Source: an uncultured Clostridium sp. (GTDB lineage Bacteria; Bacillota; Clostridia; Lachnospirales; Lachnospiraceae). From it: 38,547 bases of DNA. The stretch's first letter is position 1. The number at the start of each line of letters is the position of its first letter. Location: the NCBI GenBank assembly GCA_946498245.1, contig CAMMNN010000032.1, positions 1-38,547 of the forward strand, given 5' to 3'. The translations under genes and the position numbers were made by a program. The notes beneath the pieces are model-generated. The model ran no database searches. It saw nothing but the letters and a program-made list of their open reading frames with translations, and was not told where the DNA came from. Positions 32,343-38,547 of this stretch are shown here, in pieces.

Positions 32343-33284
32343 TTATTCCTCAAAACTCCGGCTTTTCCAATACGCAGCCGCCGCAGCTTTATCTCTTCCA
32401 ATCTGTGCCTTCAGCTCCTCGAAGCTTTGGAATTTCTGTTCCGGCCTCAGGCATTTCATCAGGCGGACTTCAATGTATTTGCCGTAAAGGTTTCCTTCAA
32501 ATCCCAAAAGGCAGGTTTCCACGCCCACCGGGTTTTCCCCTTTTATAGTGGGCTTTCTTCCAATATTTGTAACGCCGCAGTATGTTTTGTCTTCCACTAT
32601 CACCATGGAAACGTAAACGCCAAAAGCCGGCAGATACTTTTCCGGAGGGGGAATGATATTGGCTGTAGGAAATCCCAGCTTTTTGTCCCCAATGCCGTTG
32701 CCGTGAACCACTGTCCCGTGGATGGCATAAGGCTCTCCCAATAGTTCGTTGGCTTTTTCTATGTCGCCTCTGTCCAGCTCTTCTTTTACATAAGTACTGC
32801 TGATGTCCCGGTGATCGTCCTGTTCCTTGACAATCACTTCTAAATGGTAACCATATTTGGGGGCCAGCTTTGCCAGAAGCTCGGCATTTCCGGCCCTTTG
32901 ATAGCCGAAACCGCAGTCTGTCCCGACGACAATTACCTTTCCGTTCATTTGGCCTACTAAAATGCGGCGGACAAATTCTTCCGGATCCATGTGAGCGACC
33001 TCTTCGTCAAAGGGGTATTCCACCAGGTAATCGATACCGGTTTTTGTCAGATTAGCCCTTCTCTCTTCATTGGTAGTAATCACCTTTTGAGGGACCTTCT
33101 CTACCACTGCCCCCGGCGCTGTGCCAAAGGTAAAGACCGCCGTTTTGCAGCCATACCTTTGGGCTGCGTCTTTCATAGCGGCCATCAGCTTTTGATGACC
33201 CCGGTGGCGGCCGTCAAATTTCCCAAGAGTTACCGCCGTAGGCTCTTCTATCTGAAATTCTCTTTTCCCTATCATGTATTCCAT
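32343..33284 (-). CDS. ribF: Bifunctional riboflavin kinase/FAD synthetase
   Basis: A 313-residue enzyme converting riboflavin to FMN and FAD. The N-terminal FAD synthetase domain has the nucleotidyltransferase motif TLGKFDGRHRGHQ (residues 19-31, HxGH type) and ISSTYVKEELDRGDIEKA. The C-terminal riboflavin kinase domain (about 185-310) has GTVVHGNGIGDKKLGFPTAN, ending in the conserved PTAN of the flavokinase site. It follows truB by 28 bases and is the last gene of the infB operon, a common Firmicute order. AAAGGAG stands upstream of the ATG at 33284. Confidence 0.97.
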   Translation of the reverse strand: MEYMIGKREFQIEEPTAVTLGKFDGRHRGHQKLMAAMKDAAQRYGCKTAVFTFGTAPGAVVEKVPQKVITTNEERRANLTKTGIDYLVEYPFDEEVAHMDPEEFVRRILVGQMNGKVIVVGTDCGFGYQRAGNAELLAKLAPKYGYHLEVIVKEQDDHRDISSTYVKEELDRGDIEKANELLGEPYAIHGTVVHGNGIGDKKLGFPTANIIPPPEKYLPAFGVYVSMVIVEDKTYCGVTNIGRKPTIKGENPVGVETCLLGFEGNLYGKYIEVRLMKCLRPEQKFQSFEELKAQIGRDKAAAAAYWKSRSFEE

Positions 33285-33312
33285 GAAACCGTCTGCTCCT
33301 TTTTACGGCCCG

Positions 33313-34248
33313 TTATTCTTCCGGATTTAAAAACATCTTCCAAGGTTTCCAGAACTGCCGTTCTTTTTCATAGCGGTAAACTCCCATAAAACGGCCCTGG
33401 CTGTTGTAAAGCCGTAAAGTATCCTTCTCAGGAACCGGCCTGGATTCGTCTTCTGAACCCCTGATCCCGCTGCCCTCCAAATCTCTGTCAAAGAGGGGAT
33501 TTCCATTTTGAACCAGGCTGTCCGCTTCCGGCTTCGTCTTTGCAGCCGGATAAGCCTTCAGGGCTTTTTCCACAGAAAGAACCTTTTCTCCCAGACAGCC
33601 TCTGTCCCTGGCCTCTTCCAGCTCCTTTAAGGTCAGGGCTTCTTCACTGGAAAACTCTCCTACCCGCGTCCGCTTCAGCTCCTCCATGCAGCCTCCGCAG
33701 CCCAATTTTTCTCCAATATCGCTGCACAGAGTCCGGATGTACGTTCCCTTTGAACAGGTAACTGTTATCCAGACCCGCGGCAGTTCTATGCGGGTCACCT
33801 GCAAATCCAAAATGGTTACCGGCCTTGCCTGACGTTCCACTTCTTTTCCGGCTCTGGCCAGTTCATACAGTTTTTTTCCTCCTACCTTTAATGCCGAATA
33901 CATAGGCGGAACCTGGAGATAATTCCCCAGAAAACTTTCCGCTGCCTGACGGACCTCCTCTTCGGATGCGGAAACCGGGCTCTCCCGCAGAGTTGCCCCC
34001 GTAGTGTCCTGGGTATCCGTTTCCCGCCCCAGCAGAAGGACCGCCTCATAGGTTTTGCTCTGATCCGCCAGCATATCGCAAAGCTTCGTAGCCTGCCCCA
34101 GACAAACCGGAAGAACTCCCTGGGCTGCAGGGTCCAGGGTTCCTGTATGGCCGATCTTTTTCTGCCTGCAGATGCCTCTTAAACAGGCCACAACGTCGTG
34201 GGAGGTATATCCCGGCTCTTTGTAAACGTTGATTATTCCGTGATACAT
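33313..34248 (-). CDS. truB: tRNA pseudouridine(55) synthase TruB
   Basis: A 311-residue enzyme converting U55 of tRNA T-loops to pseudouridine. The catalytic motif GHTGTLDPAAQGVLPVCLG holds Asp39. Further family blocks are KTYEAVLLLG, PPMYSALKVGGKKLYELARAG and CSKGTYIRTLCSDIG. A C-terminal PUA-like part follows. It overlaps the end of nrnA by 16 bases, so translation is coupled. GGAG lies about nine bases before the ATG at 34248. Confidence 0.97.
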   Translation of the reverse strand: MYHGIINVYKEPGYTSHDVVACLRGICRQKKIGHTGTLDPAAQGVLPVCLGQATKLCDMLADQSKTYEAVLLLGRETDTQDTTGATLRESPVSASEEEVRQAAESFLGNYLQVPPMYSALKVGGKKLYELARAGKEVERQARPVTILDLQVTRIELPRVWITVTCSKGTYIRTLCSDIGEKLGCGGCMEELKRTRVGEFSSEEALTLKELEEARDRGCLGEKVLSVEKALKAYPAAKTKPEADSLVQNGNPLFDRDLEGSGIRGSEDESRPVPEKDTLRLYNSQGRFMGVYRYEKERQFWKPWKMFLNPEE

Positions 34249-35201
34249 GGCTTGTTCTCCAGTTGCTTCTCAATATGGAGGGAAAGATTGTTGACCACGT
34301 CGTAAAGGTTGCCGGACATGGTGCAGCCCGCCGCCCGGACATGGCCGCCGCCGCCGAAGTATTTTGCAATTTTGCTGACGTCCAGACAGGAATTGGAACG
34401 GAGGCTGATTTTAAACTCCTGAACGCCGGTTTCATACATGAAAATGGCGCATTCCACTCCCTCTGTTACTTTTAGCTGATCCACAATGCCGTCCAGATCT
34501 TTGCTGGTTACGCCGTAAAATGCCATGTCTTTGGCCCTTACCACGCTGAAAATGCACTTGCCGTTTAAAAACATAATGCTCTCTAAAAGGGCGCGGCCCA
34601 GAATCTGGTTCTGTACGTAAGTTTTGCGGTAAAAGCTGTCGTCAATAATGGTTCCGAAATCAATTCCCGTTTCCATAAGCTTTCCGGCAATGGCCATGGT
34701 CTTTCCGGAAGTGCAGGAATGCTTAAATACGCCCGTATCATGGATAATTCCCGTGTACAGGCATTCCGCGATTTCTTTCGTAATCCGGCTCTCCTCCAAC
34801 TGCCCGTAGAGAACCTCGCAGGTGGAGCTGGCCTTGTCTTCTATCACATTCTGTTTGGCATATCCTGTATTGGTAACGTGGTGATCCAGGCAAAGGCTGT
34901 CCGCCGCCCCGTCAAGTATCGGCCCGAAAGCCCCCAGACGTTCCTTGTCGCTGGCGTCCAGACAGATGCACAGGTCATAGGCCTTTTCTCCCGCCTCAGT
35001 CTGAATTTTATCAAAATTTTTCAGATAAGAAAAACGCTCGCTTTTGTCTTCCAGAAACAGATCCACCTGTATTTCCGGATATACGGCTTCCAGATAGTTG
35101 TACAGTCCCAGACACGAGCCAACACAATCTCCGTCCGGACGCACGTGCCCCAAAATCACAATCGTTTTTGCCTGTTCCACAGCCTGTCTCAATACTGTCA
35201 T
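34233..35201 (-). CDS. nrnA: DHH-DHHA1 phosphoesterase, NrnA-type (nanoRNase/pAp phosphatase)
   Basis: A 322-residue DHH-family phosphoesterase that degrades 2-5-mer RNA and dephosphorylates pAp in Firmicutes. Metal-binding motifs are GHVRPDGD (18-25), DASD (82-85) and DHH (106-108). The DHHA1 part ends with SKIAKYFGGGGHVRAAGC, the substrate-binding GGGH loop. It lies between rbfA and truB, the classical location. GAAGGAG stands 6 bases before the ATG at 35201. Distinguishing NrnA from cyclic dinucleotide enzymes rests on size and operon position. Confidence 0.94.
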   Translation of the reverse strand: MTVLRQAVEQAKTIVILGHVRPDGDCVGSCLGLYNYLEAVYPEIQVDLFLEDKSERFSYLKNFDKIQTEAGEKAYDLCICLDASDKERLGAFGPILDGAADSLCLDHHVTNTGYAKQNVIEDKASSTCEVLYGQLEESRITKEIAECLYTGIIHDTGVFKHSCTSGKTMAIAGKLMETGIDFGTIIDDSFYRKTYVQNQILGRALLESIMFLNGKCIFSVVRAKDMAFYGVTSKDLDGIVDQLKVTEGVECAIFMYETGVQEFKISLRSNSCLDVSKIAKYFGGGGHVRAAGCTMSGNLYDVVNNLSLHIEKQLENKPCITE

Positions 35202-35219
35202 ACGGTTCTCCTTCCCTTT

Positions 35220-35609
35220 TTATTCTTCCGGAGCTTCCTCACTTTCTCCGGAATCAGAGGATCTGGTCACTTCATCAATTAAATGGGACATATTAACCCC
35301 ATATTCAATAGACTGATCCAAAATAAACTGCAGCTCCGGGGTATTCCGCAGGTTGACCCTTCTGGCCAGCTCCCGGCGGATATACCCTTCAGCGCTCTTC
35401 AACCCCCGAATCGTCTCTTTTCCTTCGTCTTCCGTGCCTAGGACACTGATGTAAGCCTTGCAATACTTCAGATCCGGAGTTACTTCCACAGACACCACTG
35501 TCGTCATGGGATGGATCCGCGGATCCTTTACGCCTCCGCGGATAATCTCACTTAACTCCCTCTGCACTTCCATGTTGATTCTTGTATTCTTAATGCTGTT
35601 TTTGCGCAT
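35220..35609 (-). CDS. rbfA: 30S ribosome-binding factor RbfA
   Basis: A 129-residue KH-fold protein needed for late 16S rRNA maturation and cold adaptation. It starts RKNSIKNTRINMEVQRELSEI and has the conserved DPRIHPMTTVVSVEVTPDLKYCKAYISVLG and RRELARRVNLRNTPELQFILD. A short acidic Ser/Glu-rich tail ends the protein. It follows infB by 34 bases. GAGGAG lies five bases before the ATG at 35609. Confidence 0.97.
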   Translation of the reverse strand: MRKNSIKNTRINMEVQRELSEIIRGGVKDPRIHPMTTVVSVEVTPDLKYCKAYISVLGTEDEGKETIRGLKSAEGYIRRELARRVNLRNTPELQFILDQSIEYGVNMSHLIDEVTRSSDSGESEEAPEE

Positions 35610-35643
35610 AATTCTCCTCGCTTTCCGGCTGCCGGAGAGAAGT

Positions 35644-38511
35644 CTATCTGGGCACCTCTACCATGGTATAAGCCTCAATGAGATCTTCTTCCTGAATGTC
35701 GTTAAACTTGTCAAATACAAGGCCACATTCGTAACCGGTAGCCACTTCTTTTACATCATCTTTAAAGCGCTTTAAGGAAACAATATCGCCGTCAAACAAC
35801 TGCTGGCCGTCTCTGGTAATTCTGGCCTTGCAGCCTCTGGTAAACTTTCCGTCCAGGACATAGGATCCGGCGATAGTGCCGACTCCGGATGCCTTGAAGG
35901 TCTGGCGTACAACGGCGTGGCCGATTACTTTTTCCTCGAAAATCGGATCCAGCATTCCCTTCATAGCCGCTTCTACGTCTTCAATGGCCTGATAAATTAC
36001 TTTGTAAAGGCGGACGTCTACCTTTTCTCTGTCTGCCACAGATTTGGCCATTACGTCGGGCCTTACGTTAAATCCGATAATAATAGCGTTGGAAGCAGAA
36101 GCCAGAGAAACGTCGGACTCATTAATAGCGCCTACGCCTCCATGGATTACTTTAACAGCCACTTCCTCGTTGGACAGCTTCAGAAGGCTCTGTTTCACCG
36201 CTTCTACGGAACCCTGAACATCGGCTTTAATAATAATCGGCAGTTCTTTAATATTGCCTGCCTGGATCTGGCTGAACAGATCATCCAGGGACAGTTTCGC
36301 TTTGGTATCTTCAATCAGCTTGCTCTTGCTCTCTGCAATAAAGGTTTCGGCAAAGCTTCTGGCCTCTTTTTCATTTTCTGTGCTGACCAGGATTTCGCCG
36401 GCATTGGGAACGTCGTTAAGGCCCAGGATTTCTACAGGAGTGGAAGGATCCGCCTCTTTTACTCTTCGTCCCTTATCGTCCATCATGGCCCGGACTTTGC
36501 CGAAGCAGGCGCCGCAGGCTACAATATCACCTACATGAAGGGTTCCCTTCTGTACCAGAACCGTTGCCACGGGGCCTTTGCCCTTATCCAGCTCCGCCTC
36601 GATGATGATACCTCTGGCTTTGCGGTTGGGGTTGGCCTTTAATTCCTTTACTTCAGCCGTTAAAAGGATCATTTCCAGTAGATCCTTAATACCGGTCTGA
36701 GTATGGGCTGAAACCGGCACGCATACGGTAGAACCGCCCCAGTCTTCCGGAATCAGTTCGTATTCTGACAGTTCCTGCTTCACTCTGTCGATGTTGGCGC
36801 TGGGCTTATCAATCTTGTTGATGGCTACAATGATTTCCACTCCCGCTGCTTTGGCGTGGTTAATGGCTTCTATCGTCTGGGGCATAACGCCGTCGTCCGC
36901 CGCTACTACCAATACGGCAATATCCGTGGCCTGGGCGCCTCTCATACGCATTGCAGTAAAGGCTTCATGGCCGGGAGTATCTAAGAAGGTAATCTTCTGG
37001 CCGTTGATTTCCACTACGTATGCGCCGATATGCTGAGTAATGCCGCCGGCTTCTTTGGCCGTTACGTTGGTTTTGCGGATAGCGTCCAGCAAAGACGTTT
37101 TTCCGTGATCGACATGGCCCATAACGCAGACAACAGGCGGTCTGGTAATCATATCTTCTTCTTTTTCTTCATCCTCTTTCAGAAGCTCGGCGATAACGTC
37201 CACCTTTTCTTCCTTCTCGCAGAGAATGTCAAACTCCATGGCGATTTCTTCCGCCTGCTCGTAGTCCACTTCCTGGTTTACCGTTACCATCTTGCCCTGA
37301 AGGAACAGCTTTTTCACAATGGCTGACGGCTGCATCTTCATTTTTTCCGCCAGCTCCCGAATGGTAATGATTTCCGGAAGAGTAATTACCTTTACCTCTT
37401 CCGCCTTAGGCTCTTCTTTCTTAACAGGCATAATGAAAGCGCCTTTTGCCGGCTTTCCGCCCTTTACTCCTGCCTTTGCCTTTCCGTCTTCTACACGGTC
37501 GCGCTTATCGAAGCGTTCATTTTTATGGCTGTTTTTATTCTGACGGCTGCTGCTGGGCTTCGTCTGAACCGGGGTATCGAAAGCCATCTTTCCGGAAGAC
37601 TGGCTTCTGCCGGACTGAGGCCTTCCCTGGCCGCCCGGACGGCTGCCTCCGTCGCGGCTTCCTCCAAAGCCGCCCTGACGATTGCCTCCGTCGCGGCCTC
37701 CGAATCCGCCCTGGCGATTGCCTCCATCACGGTTTCCGCTAAAGCCGCCCTGACGGTTCCCTCCGTCGCGGCCTCCGAATCCGCCCTGACGGTTCCCTCC
37801 GTCACGGTTTCCGCTAAAGCCGCCCTGACGATTGCCTCCGTCGCGGCCTCCAAAGCCACCCTGGCGGTTACCTCCGTCGCGGCCTCCGAATCCGCCCTGG
37901 CGGTTCCCTCCATCACGGCTGCCTCCAAAGCCGCCCTGACGATTGCCTCCGTCACGGTTTCCGCTAAAGCCGCCCTGACGGTTCCCTCCATCGCGGCTTC
38001 CGCCTTCGCGGGGATTTTCACGGGCCGTTTCCGGTTTTGCTGCCGGAGCTTCTGTCTTTGCCCCAGTTTCTGCCGGACGGGAAGGGGTCTGGGCTGCCGT
38101 ATCTGCGGGACGGGCCGCAGTCTGGTTTGCCGCCTCCTGAGCCTTTACCGTTTCTTTGTTTTCTGTTTCTCCCTTGGGAGCCGGAGCTGCGCTCTTTGCT
38201 CCCTGAGCAGGACGGGAAGAGTCTTTTGCCGGACGCGCCTGGGTCTTTGCCCCCGCCGGACGGCTCTTTAACTGCTGGGAGTTCTGGGGCCGGTATACGG
38301 CTACCACTTTTTTCTTATGAGGAACATTTTCCTCCCCTCCGGCAGCGGCTGTCCCTTCCTTCTTAGGTGCGGCTGCGCTTCTCAGCATTCTTTCCTGTTC
38401 CATGGTCAGGGTTGACAATGCGCTTTTATTCTTCACTCCGCTTTTTTCCAACATATCTATTACTTCTCTGGGCGTCTTTCCCAGTTCTTTCGCCAATTCA
38501 TTCACTCTCAT
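35644..38511 (-). CDS. infB: Translation initiation factor IF-2
   Basis: A 955-residue GTPase that brings initiator tRNA to the ribosome. The IF2-N domain (about 1-50) is followed by a long, low-complexity linker rich in Ala, Pro, Lys and Gly. It includes nine perfect copies of [10 protein letters not shown] at residues 173-282. A second IF2-N-like domain precedes the G domain, which has [28 protein letters not shown] and NKIDKP, then domains II-IV. The ATG at 38511 is preferred, with GGAGG eight bases upstream; GTG at 38517 would be too close. nusA and others are expected beyond the right edge. Confidence 0.97.
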   Translation of the reverse strand: MRVNELAKELGKTPREVIDMLEKSGVKNKSALSTLTMEQERMLRSAAAPKKEGTAAAGGEENVPHKKKVVAVYRPQNSQQLKSRPAGAKTQARPAKDSSRPAQGAKSAAPAPKGETENKETVKAQEAANQTAARPADTAAQTPSRPAETGAKTEAPAAKPETARENPREGGSRDGGNRQGGFSGNRDGGNRQGGFGGSRDGGNRQGGFGGRDGGNRQGGFGGRDGGNRQGGFSGNRDGGNRQGGFGGRDGGNRQGGFSGNRDGGNRQGGFGGRDGGNRQGGFGGSRDGGSRPGGQGRPQSGRSQSSGKMAFDTPVQTKPSSSRQNKNSHKNERFDKRDRVEDGKAKAGVKGGKPAKGAFIMPVKKEEPKAEEVKVITLPEIITIRELAEKMKMQPSAIVKKLFLQGKMVTVNQEVDYEQAEEIAMEFDILCEKEEKVDVIAELLKEDEEKEEDMITRPPVVCVMGHVDHGKTSLLDAIRKTNVTAKEAGGITQHIGAYVVEINGQKITFLDTPGHEAFTAMRMRGAQATDIAVLVVAADDGVMPQTIEAINHAKAAGVEIIVAINKIDKPSANIDRVKQELSEYELIPEDWGGSTVCVPVSAHTQTGIKDLLEMILLTAEVKELKANPNRKARGIIIEAELDKGKGPVATVLVQKGTLHVGDIVACGACFGKVRAMMDDKGRRVKEADPSTPVEILGLNDVPNAGEILVSTENEKEARSFAETFIAESKSKLIEDTKAKLSLDDLFSQIQAGNIKELPIIIKADVQGSVEAVKQSLLKLSNEEVAVKVIHGGVGAINESDVSLASASNAIIIGFNVRPDVMAKSVADREKVDVRLYKVIYQAIEDVEAAMKGMLDPIFEEKVIGHAVVRQTFKASGVGTIAGSYVLDGKFTRGCKARITRDGQQLFDGDIVSLKRFKDDVKEVATGYECGLVFDKFNDIQEEDLIEAYTMVEVPR
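37666..37995 (-). repeat. In-frame tandem repeat in infB (nine [10 protein letters not shown] units)
   Basis: Nine 30-base units encode identical decapeptides separated by 2-3 residue linkers (GG, GGS or SGN), covering 330 bases. Nucleotide differences between units are mostly third-position. A degenerate tenth unit, RDGGSRPGG, follows. The repeat creates long open frames on the opposite strand that are not genes. Confidence 0.95.
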
Positions 38512-38547
38512 GCTCACTACCTCCTATCAGTTTCATTTGTTTCCCCA

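Noticed and set aside
37666-37995. Regularly spaced repeats that could be mistaken for a CRISPR array
   Set aside because: Units are coding, in frame, with 6-9 base linkers, far too short for spacers, and lie inside infB.
37491-38271. Long open frames opposite and out of phase with infB
   Set aside because: They are shadows of the GC-rich [10 protein letters not shown] repeat. The IF-2 frame explains the region fully.

Overview
The window is ordinary chromosome from an anaerobic low-to-mid GC Firmicute, most likely Lachnospiraceae (Clostridia). This is inferred from gene content and order: an infB-rbfA-nrnA-truB-ribF block, a uvrC-hprK-murB-rapZ-whiA-HPr-like block, dnaE next to pfkA, a class II LysRS with a C-terminal tRNA-binding domain, DUF6145 next to dusB, and enoate-reductase-type flavoenzymes. 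Strong Shine-Dalgarno sequences and sigma-A-like promoters fit. No rRNA, tRNA, transposase or phage gene was seen.

Layout. 1-710 (minus): peroxide-stress pair, yaaA (cut by the left edge) and bcp. 1077-1862 (plus): MerR/TipA-like regulator. 1868-2096: a very small cas-less CRISPR array with type I-C-like repeats, oriented minus. 2407-3523 (minus): two small proteins, DUF5655 and a YcxB-like membrane protein. 3524-4052: decayed sequence and terminators. 4053-6551 (minus): greA-lysS from a perfect promoter. 6704-9383 (minus): DUF6145, dusB and a cysteine desulfidase-type enzyme. 9505-14072 (minus): dnaE then pfkA. 14093-14243: palindromic intergenic element. 14275-22306 (minus): cell-envelope, carbon-control and repair cluster (lipoprotein, DUF1653, uvrC, hprK, murB, rapZ, whiA, HPr-like). 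22307-22817: promoter and a striking structured region. 22818-24296 (plus): DUF1846 protein. 24390-26917 (minus): ftsH and a nitroreductase. 27242-27433 (plus): small acidic protein. 27485-31661: two Old Yellow Enzyme-type reductases, an internally deleted tag gene and a divergent TetR regulator with an evident operator. 31688-32218 (minus): HTH-membrane protein. 32343-38511 (minus): translation/RNA-modification operon ending in ribF.

How parts work together. HprK and the HPr-like protein are in one cluster. The latter keeps Ser46 but has Glu in place of the phosphotransfer His15, so it resembles Bacillus Crh and is probably a dedicated HprK substrate in carbon catabolite control. The TetR regulator probably represses the adjacent Fe-S flavoenzyme, because its dyads cover that gene's -35 box. 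GreA and LysRS, and IF-2, RbfA, NrnA, TruB and RibF, form expression and translation units.

The observations most worth a second look are the structured, promoter-rich region upstream of DUF1846 (three extended -10 boxes and repeated hairpins with a shared tandem-GA motif), the orphan mini CRISPR array with a palindromic terminal repeat, the terminator and palindromes in front of dnaE, the Glu15 HPr, the LysRS fusion, the HTH-membrane protein with an OadB-like GGADGPTS loop, and the internally deleted tag gene.
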